Shown: in pieces, positions 12,501 through 20,641 of the stretch | How positions within the stretch are numbered: position 1 is the stretch's first letter | Layout: every line of letters begins with the position of its first letter | NCBI GenBank assembly: GCA_025331565.1 | Contig: JAFREQ010000008.1 | Coordinates: 4,030,001 to 4,094,000 of the forward strand | Origin: Holacanthus passer | Lineage: Eukaryota; Chordata; Actinopteri; Pomacanthidae | Direction of reading: 5' to 3' | Length of the DNA stretch: 64,000 nt | The notes under the pieces: model-generated | Database searches by the model: none | What the model was told of the DNA's origin: nothing | The model's input: only the letters and a program-made list of their open reading frames with translations | Translations under genes and position numbers: made by a program

Positions 12501-15500
12501 TTTCCAGCCTCTGTGTCATTTTCTCTGTAGCCAATTCTGTTCTGCTGAGTTATATGGAGTTTGCACCTCAGAGTCCCGTATTGTTGTATTTCTCAAAAGG
12601 CTAAAGAGCAATTTCACTGTAGCATGCCACAGTTTTTGTGTCCAAGCAGGGTAAATTGGGTAAGGAGCTCCCAGGGCTGCTGGTGTGTGTCAGAGTTGCG
12701 GCAGTAAAGTGACCTGCTGTTAGATGGCCTGATTTGTTGCTCGCACTCAGAGGTCCTCGTGGCATAGCCGGCACGAGAGGAGAGCACGTACACAAGAGCG
12801 GGGCACCATTAGAGCAAATGAGACTGTTGCCAGACTCTGCCGTGAGACAAAAGGAATCTGCTGTTTCTGTGTTTCCCACAAAAAGCAGCCCGGCCTTCGA
12901 GATCTCCTCCCAGAGTCAGCATAAGATCACATCAAACAGGAACTGTGGTGCCTTTCAGCAAGTCCGGCGTGCTGCTCGGTGACAAAGAGGATAATGTTCC
13001 TCAACTGGGGCTTATGGTTAGAAACCGTCCTCTTTTAATTAGCCGGTCTCAGCTGTGCACACACTCAGCGACTTGCGCCGGAGACACTGGCTGGTTTGCT
13101 GGGAAGCTGAGATGGGAGTTTTCTCAGCCCCAAAGGAGGCGTGAAATAATTATGAGCAAAGGACAGGACCTCCACTTTTCTAGTATTTTCATTAAATGTG
13201 GAACGGTTTTTCCTCCCCTCCTCTGTTATACTCCATCATCTGTGCCACGAGAGTAGGTTTGGATCTTTGAATGAGAGAAAAAAATACAACTCTCATTCTT
13301 GCCTAAGCCGGGTTCTAATGATTTATACATTAGCTCTATAAATACATGTAATGTAGACATACCTCTAGTTTGGATGTTAAAAAAAATGCCTTCAAAGTAT
13401 TTGTTGATTATGCTGCTTATCATTTGCACATTTCATATAAAATGAGTGAACAGTTCTGATTCTCTTTACTTATCCTTAAAACTGCGTAGGAAGCACTCAA
13501 CCTCTTGAGTTGTAGCTGCTGTTAAAAAATGAATTATTTTTTTAATAAAGCCAGAAAAGTAAAATGTCTCTGGTGTGGAGCTACTTTATTGTTCTTTTTC
13601 GTTTTTTGACAGGTGTGTAAGGTCGAACGCCACCTGCTCTCTTTGTTCTCGCTCTGTTTGAACAAATGTGCCTGTGGGGTGGTCTGCGGTGTGTACTTCA
13701 AGAAAGATGTGTGTGTGTGTGTGTGTGCACTGCTTTGTATCCAGGCAGAGCATGTCAGGCCCTTGTGTTTTATAGCTTAAGATCAAACATGGCCTGAGTG
13801 TCTCTGTGTGCTCATTAGTCTGAATATCCTCTGTCAACAGTCAAAGCACAATCTTGTTTTAATGAAGAATTATGCCTCAGCTGCAAGAGAAATGGTACCA
13901 ATGTGCATGATTTTATGCTGAATACAGACTGTGGTTTGTAGTTTTTCACACGTATTTCCTTTTCATGTGTGATGTGCTGTTTATTTTGAAAATGACCCAT
14001 AAGATATCAGAATGAGGATCTAACTGACACTGTATTCACTGCAGTCTCATTTTAACATGAGCAGATATGTCGCAGATAGGTTTTCCTTCTATGTACAAAT
14101 GCTTAATTGTGTCTTAGTTGCACCTAAATAAAGACAATTTTATTTTCAACATTTTCTTAATTTCTCTCATAGCATTGTTTTCCTCAGCGGAGGCTCTGCT
14201 TCTCCTCGCAAACCAACTACGTTCGTCTACTTCTCTGCATGTGATCATTAGGACCAGAAAAGCAACTCGAGTGAGGAACGAAATTGCGGAAGCGTGTTAC
14301 TTCTGAGGGAATGAACATAAATGGTTAATCAAGGCCATTGAGAGCTCTCTTCCAGTTGTTAGTGGGGGGGTGTTATCTCTGGAGCCGCTGAGGATTTCTG
14401 TGCTACATGCTCATGCGGTGCTTGAGTTCAGCTCATCACAACAGGTGTGCTTTTCCAGTCTGGACACTTTAAAAGTGCTTGTTCTGGCTTCTGGCTTTTC
14501 TGGTTGATGTGATAGAACAGTACACAGACGGGACTGATGGGTGGAGAGGGGGGCGGCGTGTGGAGAGCAGCAGGAGATGAATGTGAGCTCATTTGGTTCG
14601 TGAGGACATATTTTTATATGTATATTGCAGCGTAAACTCCAAAAGTAGCAGGAATGTTTGAGGTCAGAACCTTTTTAAATTCACATCAACCCTTAAAAAA
14701 TGATCTGAGTGTTTATCTCATATTTATTAATTATCAATGATATTGCTGAAACAATTAGAGGATGAATTGATGTGAAGATAATAATGATGCCAGCACAGTA
14801 TAACGTGCACAATATCAGGACTCTGAAACTGAAGCAGCTAAATGGAATTCAGCCATTGTTCATTTATTATTACCCATATTATTTACCTTTTTCATAATGT
14901 GACATGTCATAATGTCTTTGGTAGTTTTTCAATCTCAATGATCTTTATTAGACGCACATTAGTGAAATATGAAATGATATAATTGCTTAAAAGAAATTAC
15001 ATATGTTGTATTTTTTTTTTTTTTCATGAGCATACTTTCCCACCAGCTCTGTGGAAATTTATAGCATCTTTCAGCTCATTGTTTTAGTCTTCTGGTCTGC
15101 AACAAAAGTTAGTAACTAGCTGATGAACATAGTGGAGGATTTAGCAGCTGAAGAAGCAGATATCATCCACAGGTGTTGGTGGAGAACAAAATAGAGTAAA
15201 AAGAAGACTTACTATTCACCAGGTGGCCAGAAGCACGACTACAAATGAATGATGGATGTGTAAATATTCTTCTTCATCTTGGCTAATATGTCTGTGTAGT
15301 CTTTCCAAGAATTTCTAATGGCTGACATTTTAAGTTAGTCAGACGTTTGATAATATCAAGGGCCTCCTCCTGCTGTCGTCTTCTGTACCACCAGCTCTTT
15401 GTCCAGTGTTCGCTGGCATTTCCCCCCCTGTTTATCCTGAATGTTCGCTATCTTTGACTCGACTTTCTCCATCAACCACTTGTTCACTTCGTCTCTTGAC

Positions 15501-16451
15501 CGTTTCAGGCAGAGCAGGGAGCATAAAATTGGTTCACAAACCAAAACATTGAGATGAAAGCGACAGAAAACTGCTCTGAGCTGCAGACTGTGGGTGTTGA
15601 TTATCAGTGGTTTTGGTCCTACTTGCAGCTCTGTCACATTACAACAACAAATTTTAATGTCCAAAATATTACTTATGCAGCTCTAAATGTAAAGATCAGG
15701 TGATTAATTTTAGTCCAAGTAGAGACACTAGTTCCGTTTAGGCTCTTTTTTTTGACATGTTGATGCTTCTGATGCTGCACAGTTGTCCACAGAGAAAACC
15801 TTCCTATAAAGTGGCCATGTGAATTTCCCCACTGTGGGACAAATAAAGGTATATCTTATCTTATGACAACAGTCTCCACACTAACACGAGCCTCAGCTCT
15901 CCAGCAGCCTCAGTGCACGTTGTGTTGTATAAGGGACATGACTCTCACTTTTTCTCCACTAGAACATCCTGCTCTCTTGATGTTCCTATTGTTTTTTTTT
16001 CTTGCTACAGCTACAGCTACTGAGTGCAACAAGCGCAGGCCATTTACTGGGTCGAGAGGTATTTTTGTGAAATGTGGGAAATCGATAGTTGAAGTGCGTC
16101 TGTGAAGGTTCGTCTTAGTCATCCAGGTGGATTAAACTTTCTCCACAGAGGAGCTGAAGTACGGTCGATGAGGCAGGCTGAGGGAAACTTTAACTAAAAA
16201 AACTTTGACACGACACAACTCTCAAAACAGACCATGCATTATGAAGTGCTGATTTAATTGTGCGTGGTCATGCATTGTACGTGTTTACATACATGTCCTT
16301 GTCTCCTCAGCGTCTCACCCTGCTGCATGTGAACAGCAACCAGTGTTTGGACATGCCGTCTGAGGAGGACAAGATGGTGCCCACCCTGAGAGACTGCAAC
16401 GACAGCCGCTCTCAGCAGTGGCTGCTCCGCAACATGACCCTGAGCGTCTGA
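1538..16451 (+). CDS. galnt13: galnt13 gene, 3' part (polypeptide N-acetylgalactosaminyltransferase 13); spliced span
   Basis: Type II Golgi enzyme that transfers GalNAc from UDP-GalNAc to Ser/Thr, the first step of mucin-type O-glycosylation. The coding segments join 1538-1708, 2381-2498, 3508-3688, 5427-5566, 7938-8036, 8673-8807 and 16311-16451, all with AG/GT boundaries and compatible phases. They give about 327 residues of a family usually near 556. The membrane anchor, stem and first catalytic half, including the DxH motif, lie upstream of the window. Seen here are the WGGEN motif, the SHVGHVFR histidine segment and a three-repeat ricin-type lectin domain. The paralogue call over galnt1 rests on the end of the protein (PSEEDKMVPT, then RNMTLSV), which resembles mammalian GALNT13 more than GALNT1 as I remember them. 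The kcnj3 neighbour agrees. An alternative terminal exon and a microexon are listed separately. Confidence 0.93.
1709..2380 (+). other. galnt13: galnt13 intron
   Basis: 672-bp intron from GTACAT to a TCTCTTGCAG acceptor. The stretch at about 2150-2290 has several TTAATTAA and AATTA homeodomain-like motifs. Nothing else is recognisable. Confidence 0.75.
2381..2498 (+). CDS. galnt13: galnt13 coding exon, WGGEN (Gal/GalNAc-transferase) motif
   Basis: 118-bp exon with acceptor CTTGCAG|G and donor TTTAGA|GTGAGT. It completes the split Arg codon and then encodes 39 residues: TPTMAGGLFSID, EEIGSYDPGMD, and IWGGENLEMSFR at the end. The catalytic flexible-loop and Gal/GalNAc-T motif (D..IWGGENLE) is intact. 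It ends in phase 0. The open frame continues into the intron to 2633, but that stretch has no family similarity. Confidence 0.94.
2499..3507 (+). other. galnt13: galnt13 intron with (TG)19 tract abutting the acceptor
   Basis: 1,009-bp AT-rich intron. Its last 45 bases are a perfect TG repeat (3463-3500) followed directly by CGCGCAG. No conventional C/T-rich tract lies between the repeat and the AG. Confidence 0.85.
3463..3500 (+). repeat. (TG)19 microsatellite at a 3' splice site
   Basis: Nineteen uninterrupted TG units, followed by CGCGCAG and the next galnt13 exon at 3508. The alternating purine-pyrimidine run continues through CGCGC and so could adopt Z-DNA. In the transcript it is a (UG)n tract, a known type of binding site for TDP-43 and CELF proteins (family knowledge). 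Confidence 0.97.
3508..3688 (+). CDS. galnt13: galnt13 coding exon, catalytic His segment (SHVGHVFR)
   Basis: 181-bp exon starting in phase 0 (ATC TGG CAG TGC, IWQCGG) and ending CCAG|GTACAG, which leaves one base of a Gly codon. It encodes 60 residues with the CSHVGHVFRK segment, which holds the metal-site histidine of the family, then PGGTGQVINKNNRRLAEVWMDDFK and YIISP. Wait for length limits: only landmark residues matter here, and all are intact. Because 181 is not a multiple of three, skipping this exon would shift the frame. Confidence 0.94.
3689..5426 (+). other. galnt13: galnt13 intron
   Basis: 1,738-bp intron. No exon, RNA gene or recognisable transposon was seen. GC content is somewhat higher at 4230-4740. 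Short open frames there match nothing I know. Confidence 0.7.
5427..5566 (+). CDS. galnt13: galnt13 coding exon, end of catalytic domain and linker
   Basis: 140-bp exon with acceptor TGTCTGCAG|GC and donor GGTGAA|GTATGA. It encodes GVMRVDYGDVSSRK, then LQCKPFSWYLENVYPD and SQIPRRYYSLGE. These are the C-terminal end of the catalytic domain and the short linker to the lectin domain. It ends in phase 0. The donor (GTATGA) departs from the best consensus but is a plausible GT site, and the junction YYSLGE|IRNVE matches the family. Confidence 0.93.
6863..7130 (+). repeat. Degraded AGGGCTGCAAC-type short DNA element
   Basis: Starts AGGGCTGCAACT, followed by alternating ATT/AAT-rich sequence, AAAATGTGAAAAATG and TTTCCCAGAATCC. 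This word order recurs in the copies at 7395, 19319, 42369 and 59879 in this window and is a very common dispersed repeat in percomorph genomes. The only copy here with both ends is at 59879-60653. The right boundary is approximate. Confidence 0.7.
7395..7570 (+). repeat. Degraded AGGGCTGCAAC-type short DNA element, second intronic copy
   Basis: GAGCTGCAACTAATGATT, then TTTTCATTATTGATTAATCT, AATGTCAGAAAATGGT and TTTCCCAGAGTTC. It is more complete than the copy at 6863 over its first 170 bp. The right half of the element is missing or unrecognisable. Confidence 0.75.
7938..8036 (+). CDS. galnt13: galnt13 coding exon, lectin alpha repeat
   Basis: 99 bp and 33 codons, phase 0 at both ends (CTGCAG|ATC ... 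AACCAG|GTGAGG). It encodes IRNVETNQCVDNMGRKENEK followed by VGFFNCHGMGGNQ, the first ricin-type repeat of the lectin domain. The sugar-contact C-x-D position is CVD, where mammalian GALNT13 has CLD as I recall; the Asp is kept. The repeat is completed by the start of the next exon. Confidence 0.94.
8037..8672 (+). other. galnt13: galnt13 intron
   Basis: 636-bp intron between the two lectin exons, ending TTGTTTCCAG. Nothing else is recognisable. Confidence 0.75.
8673..8807 (+). CDS. galnt13: galnt13 coding exon, lectin beta repeat
   Basis: 135 bp and 45 codons, phase 0 at both ends. It encodes VFSYTADKEIRTDDLCLDVS, then RLNGPVVMLKCHHMKGNQMF and EYDAE. CLD is intact. The QxW position that closes the beta repeat is Q-M-F here. 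Mammalian GALNT1/GALNT13 have Trp there as far as I remember. The donor GAG|GTAGGA leads either to the microexon at 9108 or to one of the terminal exons. Confidence 0.94.
9108..9137 (+). CDS. galnt13: Candidate 30-nt galnt13 microexon (YVGKWEYDSE)
   Basis: A long C/T tract at 9075-9100 and an AAATAG acceptor precede exactly ten codons, YVGKWEYDSE. A consensus donor follows, GAG|GTAAGT. It is phase 0 on both sides, so inclusion adds ten residues without changing frame. GKWEYDSE looks like a divergent copy of the end of the upstream exon (GNQMFEYDAE), so it may come from a partial exon duplication. Inclusion would alter the loop between the beta and gamma lectin repeats. The splice signals and homology are direct sequence evidence. 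Transcript use is inferred. Confidence 0.68.
9138..11466 (+). other. galnt13: galnt13 intron upstream of the proximal terminal exon
   Basis: 2,329-bp AT-rich intron. I found no further exon-like segment with family similarity. It ends in a C-rich tract and GCCGCAG acceptor at 11461-11466. Confidence 0.7.
11467..11652 (+). CDS. galnt13: Alternative (proximal) galnt13 terminal exon encoding a different lectin gamma repeat
   Basis: After the acceptor CTGCCGCAG the sequence opens in phase 0 for 61 codons and ends at TAA. The first 40 residues align with the conventional terminal exon: TFLHIITQSCLT against TLLHVNSNQCLD, LEDGTFGPTVEYCN against EEDKMVPTLRDCN, and QAWILHN against QQWLLRN. The Cys pair and QxW are kept. 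The Asp of the C-x-D sugar-contact triad is replaced by Thr. A 19-residue tail, YTRLEVARRLYFSPTDYFL, follows. The alternative protein would be 15 residues longer than the conventional one (without the microexon). I recall reports of alternative 3' exons in human GALNT13 but could not check them. No in-frame stop or frameshift mars the exon. Confidence 0.86.
   Translation, partial: KHTFLHIITQSCLTISRLEDGTFGPTVEYCNNAPMQAWILHNYTRLEVARRLYFSPTDYFL
11653..13575 (+). other. galnt13: Possible 3' UTR of the short galnt13 isoform, with candidate poly(A) signals
   Basis: Non-coding sequence after the proximal stop codon. ATTAAA at 12017-12022 and AATAAA at 13544-13549 are the plausible signals. The second is followed by a GT-rich stretch (GTCTCTGGTGTGGAG), as expected downstream of a cleavage site. 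Either would end the short isoform. This is inferred from motifs only. Confidence 0.35.
12160..13170. promoter_or_regulatory. Repeat-poor, GC-richer block, candidate conserved non-coding element(s)
   Basis: Between the two alternative terminal exons, this kilobase is richer in GC and CpG than its surroundings and has no recognisable transposon. It carries motif clusters such as GCCATTGTTTACAAG (Sox/Fox-like), TTTTAATTAGCC and GAAATAATTATGAGC (homeodomain-like). No long coding frame is convincing. The call is from base composition and motifs alone. Confidence 0.25.
13708..13727 (+). repeat. (GT)10 microsatellite
   Basis: Ten alternating GT units within the last galnt13 intron. Confidence 0.9.
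14800..15340. repeat. Degraded dispersed repeat in the last galnt13 intron
   Basis: Sequence such as GATGAACATAGTGGAGGATT, then TTAGCAGCTGAAGAAGCAGA and CACCAGGTGGCCAGAAGCAC resembles a widespread percomorph repeat. A fragment in the opposite orientation lies at about 41300-41420. Boundaries and class are unclear. Confidence 0.45.
15811..15864 (+). mobile_element. LINE-type 3' tail with ATCTT repeats
   Basis: GTGAATTTCCCCACTGTGGG, then ACAAATAAAGGTATATCTTATCTTA. The small hairpin (CCCCACTGTGGG) plus short tandem tail is typical of fish LINE 3' ends and of SINEs that borrow them. A second copy in the opposite orientation is at 41726-41780. It is a 5'-truncated relic; I cannot name the family with certainty. 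Confidence 0.75.
16311..16451 (+). CDS. galnt13: Conventional galnt13 terminal exon, lectin gamma repeat and stop
   Basis: Acceptor TTGTCTCCTCAG, phase 0, 46 codons plus TGA. It encodes RLTLLHVNSNQCLDMPSEED, then KMVPTLRDCNDSRSQQWLLR and NMTLSV. CLD and QQW are intact, so the third repeat keeps the sugar-contact Asp. The ending matches GALNT13 rather than GALNT1 by memory. This exon and the one at 11467 are homologous and share phase, so a transcript would use one or the other. Confidence 0.95.
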   Translation, partial: RLTLLHVNSNQCLDMPSEEDKMVPTLRDCNDSRSQQWLLRNMTLSV

Positions 16452-17074
16452 CCCCTCACCTCGCCGTCCCCCTCCTCACCAACACTCTGTCCTCATCCTA
16501 ACCAGTCCTGGCTGTCCGCACCCTCACCAGGTGACTCTTACCACACACATCACACGCCTCTTCCTGTGTCGGCCTGGCCAGCGAAAACGCACAGATCCAG
16601 GCAGCAGCGGCTTATCTTCCATTATGGAGGCGTCTCCTTTTGCAGCTCTCCACAGGTTTGAGAGTGGCTGCACCGGCCATTCAGCCGACATGACGAGCTG
16701 TGGCTTCGGGGCGCTCGTCGTGTCCGGGCAGGAAGGACGAGGTGTGAGGTTTGTGCATGGAGGACATTGAAATCAAAGCACTCAACAGTCAGAGAGCTGC
16801 TCACCCTGCATCTGCTGTGCTGCTCGGATCGCTGCTTAGCTGCCGGACAAACAATTGAACAGAAGAGCATCTATAAGGAGAATACTGCGAGGCAAAGTCT
16901 CAGCAAAGGTCTGCGCTGTAAATGACCCTTCTTGTGCTGTGGGCAGTACATGCAGAGCATTGGTTTCCACCTTAGGTTCAATCTTTAAAACAAGACTGTT
17001 GTTGTTATTGCTGCTCATCCTCTTTCCATATCAGTGTCTGAGTTACATTCAAATAACTGGGATGTGATGTTAAC

Positions 17075-17524
17075 AGAGCCCGACCAATACTGGATTTGTG
17101 GTTTTAAAGTCAAACTAAAAGTCACTGAATGGGCGTTCCCCATGCCGGTGGTTGATTGACATTTGAGGCCCGGTGAGTGGCTGGAGGCTAGTTAGCTTAG
17201 CTTGCTATAGTGGGAACTAATTCCCACCTGATGTTATATTTTTGTTCATGTTATTTCAACACCTGCTCAATGCATTTGCTGGCATGGTCAGATTGTCAAA
17301 AAGGATCTCTTAAATTTGGTTATTAAAGGATTGTTAACAAAATATGTAATAAGCAGGTTTAGTCATCAGTGCTCTCTGGTGGACAAACAGTGTCATGGAA
17401 ACACAATTTCTAAATTAACTCAAACATATCTTTGGCAATTTCTTGTTAATAATCAACTGACATATAGGCAGATAATCATATATCTGTGATAAGTTAATAT
17501 CGACCAAGTTATTGGTCGGGCCCT
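17075..17524. mobile_element. Short non-autonomous DNA element with GGGCCCGACCAATA-type inverted ends
   Basis: The left end AGAGCCCGACCAATA and the right end TATTGGTCGGGCCCT are inverted copies that differ at one position. About 450 bp lie between them with no coding capacity, apart from AT-rich near-palindromic sequence by the right end. Such elements are common in fish genomes. No clear target duplication was visible. Confidence 0.82.
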
Positions 17525-18269
17525 AGTTGTTAAGGTGGATTTGTAACCATCATGTAAAAATGAATAGACTGCAAGACGAGAAAAACGACTTGAGTGATCA
17601 CATAATGTTCCAGAGGAGCAAAACAGGAATTACAGTATGTACTGTACAGATGAAAATGTGAGGCAGCTCTTTCGATCAACACACTGTACAGACATTTATT
17701 TATAACAGGCTGTTTGAAGAAATGAAAGAAGTGGTCGCGGGGAACAAAGTGGCCAGTAATGGAGACCAGATATAACTGGTTTTAAATGAATGTAAGAGTT
17801 TTCCCCTACATGATAATGACTGTATTCTGAAAAACATTAACTGCACTGTGTTATTATGGCTATCTGAGGGTGTCATGACTAAAAACACATCACTTTTTAT
17901 CAGATTCCTGTTACTAAGACGTTTCTCAGTTGTTTTTAATATCTTGAGAACTCATGATGTCCTGAAGCCGAATAGTGACGTGTGCCTTTAGAGAGTTGTT
18001 TTGTATTTGGTTTATTGGTTTTTAGAAAATTTATTTTGGTGTTGAAAAAGGAGAATGTTGTCTTTTTTTTCATTTTGGGGAAAAAAAAACACTGCGTATT
18101 GATATTAAATAATTGTCATATCTCATGAAAATGTCACTGTCACGTTGCTGCTTGATCAAACATTTAGCCACAGTAAAGTCAATGTTGCGGTAGATCAATA
18201 CTCATCCATCACTCACGCAGACGCGACAGATACTTTTCACGACAGTGTTGATCAGGCAACAAATGTTAT

Positions 18270-18318
18270 TGTACATAATGCTGTTAACATATTTCTACCA
18301 CCGTTGTTGTTGTACATA
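18270..18318 (+). promoter_or_regulatory. Two Pumilio-type motifs in the galnt13 3' UTR
   Basis: TGTACATA occurs at 18270-18277 and again at 18311-18318, matching the Pumilio consensus UGUANAUA. Both lie in the transcribed orientation shortly before the candidate poly(A) signal at 18439. Confidence 0.5.
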
Positions 18319-18438
18319 CAGAACCAATTATTTTTCTAAGATGCTGTAAAACTTGAAAACTCCTCAGAGGAAAAAAAAAAAAGCATTGAATGGTAAAAAG
18401 ATCATGAGGTATTGCAGTGTTTTATTTGGAATCGTGGT

Positions 18439-18444
18439 AATAAA
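18439..18444 (+). terminator. galnt13: Candidate galnt13 poly(A) signal
   Basis: AATAAA with a GT-rich downstream stretch at about 18,474-18,487. Chosen over the AATAAA at 18890 because of that downstream element. Confidence 0.45.
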
Positions 18445-19318
18445 AACCAGTGCTTACCTTGGGTTTTGAAATTGCGGTGTGTTTTGGAAATCTTCATCGG
18501 CCCCAAGAAACCAATTCTCAGACCACCTAAAGGACCTTAGGCAAGCATACATGAGGGAGCAACTAATGGTGAAATACTATCGATGCTGCTTGAATACTGA
18601 ATCCTTGCCAAGTGCCTGCTTGGCATTCAGACTAAAATTCAATCACCTCTTCTATATTACGCACACACATTTATTGTTTTTCATTATCTTAAAGTGCATG
18701 GTGTTAAAATAGGAATGTAATGTTTCAATGTACTGGTTGCAAAGTGATGTTACCTGTTTGTACATTTTGCCTTTTTTGTAGAAAAAAAAAACAGACTTTG
18801 ACTGAACATAGATTTAACATTAATTTCAATGTCAAGCAACTGATGAAAATGTGAACACTAGCACATCACACCAAATACATCAGTTGTTTAATAAACCTTG
18901 TTCTTGAAGCTTTTAAGACCCCCGTACATCTCATTACCGGGCTTCAATGTGTGGGCTTTTAAATGTGCTAAATTGCATCCTCTCTTCCATGGTGACTCCA
19001 GTACACGAGTACAACAGGATGCCATAAGAACTACATTGTGATGGATGTTACCTCTCTTCTTTTGTCCGGCTTCTCTAAAGGCACCTGCCACCGTCAGCCA
19101 ATGAAGGTTGGGCTGATGAAGGTACCTCTGACACGGCTCATTATTCTGTACATTTAAGCAAGGGAGGCTTGACCTTTCGGGTGACTCTGGCTTTGTTAAA
19201 ATTTGAAAGGCAAAATGAGTCCTTCCTGAATGGGACACAGAAAAAAAAGGAGAGCTCGAGGGTCAATGGAGGTGGAGGACAGGGAATATCCAACTGACAG
19301 TGAGAGGTGTGAATATTA

Positions 19319-19605
19319 TAGGGCTGAAACTAATGATTCCACCAGAGACTCATTTCTCAATATTTTGATCAATTGAATGATTTATTCTAGCAAAAAATGG
19401 GGAAAATGCTAATTTCCCAGAGTGTTGACATCCTCAAATTGACCAAAACTAACAATAAAGACTGTAAAATAAAAAAGACATCTTAAAATTGGTTGTTTTA
19501 TTGGACTAAAATTTCAAAACTCAAAAGATATTCAGTGATATAAGACCAAGAAATTTAGACATTTAAGTAGCTGGAAACAGCAAAATGTTTTACTTGAAGC
19601 CATTC
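19319..19605 (+). repeat. Degraded AGGGCTGCAAC-type DNA element
   Basis: TAGGGCTGAAACTAATGATT at the left end, then TTTCCCAGAGTGTTGACATC and ATTTAAGTAGCTGGAAACAG, in the same order as in the element at 59879. The right end is eroded. Confidence 0.65.
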
Positions 19606-19689
19606 ATCATCATTCATCAAACTTGTTCAAAACTAATTTCTCTCAACGGACTGTTTGACTAAAAAAGATCTTGTGTGAAAACAGCATGC

Positions 19690-19790
19690 TCGCTGTGGCC
19701 CCCTACTTCTAGTCTTTATGCTAAGCTAAGCTAACCAGCTGCTTATTATAGCTTCATATTTAAAGTACAGACATGATGAATAAGCATGTT
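19690..19790 (+). repeat. Common fish dispersed repeat (GCTAAGCTAAGCTAACC type)
   Basis: CCCCCTACTTCTAGTCTTTA, then TGCTAAGCTAAGCTAACCAG and AGCTTCATATTTAAAGTACA. This wording is familiar from many percomorph introns and UTRs; the class of the parent element is uncertain. Confidence 0.55.
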
Positions 19791-20059
19791 TCCCAAATTG
19801 CATGTACTGTAAATGTGTGATATAATATTAGAAAATGATTTGCACTTCTAATCTCTGTAGACAAAGTGAAAACTGCAGTTATTTGGTTTATGGCACATTT
19901 GAATAAATACAGAAAAGCAGTTTGCATTCTACCAAATACAGGGAAAGTATTCCCGCTTTAATACTGCATCTACAGTACATGTTCATTTTCCTCACTTAGG
20001 CTTCTTAATAAATATTTGCAAACCTCTCCAAGGTATCCATTGCAGAGGTATTAATAGTT

Positions 20060-20360
20060 GTTGTTGTGGAGCTGCCAACACATCAGCGCCTCACCGCACT
20101 CTCAGCAGGGCCCCGACTGCAGCTTCAGACAGTCTCACACCTGTTGTAAGCAAAACCCAGGCTGGTTAACTGGGCCCGTGAGGATAAGATAGTGGGTCTG
20201 TGGCTGGGTCAGGGGAGTCCATTAACGGGTGAGATGCTTTAAAATAACAGCTCTAATGGAGGCCTTATCTGTGGCTCACTGTGGCTCTGGGAGGTAGTAC
20301 ATGACCAGAGCATCTCACCACGGAGGCTGCACAGTTCTCGACTATATAAAGCACAGACTT
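20060..20360. promoter_or_regulatory. Candidate conserved non-coding block
   Basis: GC-richer, repeat-free block between repeat-dense stretches, with GATA-like (GGATAAGATAG) and TAAT motifs and no coding potential. Proposed only from composition and motif density. Confidence 0.22.
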
Positions 20361-20641
20361 GTTCAGGAAATGTAGAACTGTGGCGATGTCTTAAAACTTT
20401 AAATGCATACCTTGGGTCTCGGTGCCCCTTCTTTTATTCAGTTAAACCCTGAAGTTATTCTTCTAAATCCTTGTTTGAACTGTGTGTCTGTTATTTTTGT
20501 TCAAAATGTTGAGGCTGTTTTTGACATATGTAAGAGCACGTATGTTATTGTCTTTTTTGGCCTTATTCTGTATCCCTGATGGTACAAATCAATGCATGCA
20601 AAAGGTTATAGAAGGTTCTTTATGTTGCTTTATGACACAGT

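Larger units (their letters stand above)
16452..18460 (+). other. galnt13: galnt13 3' UTR (probable extent)
   Basis: Non-coding sequence after the TGA. AATAAA at 18439-18444 is followed by GT-rich DNA (GCGGTGTGTTTTGG, about 30 bases on), a good poly(A) site. A later AATAAA at 18890-18895 is an alternative end. The UTR contains a DNA element at 17075-17524 and two TGTACATA motifs near 18,300. The extent is inferred from motifs. Confidence 0.5.

Noticed and set aside
15356..15664. 102-codon open frame on the - strand in the last galnt13 intron
   Set aside because: Next to a degraded dispersed repeat, with no recognisable protein features.
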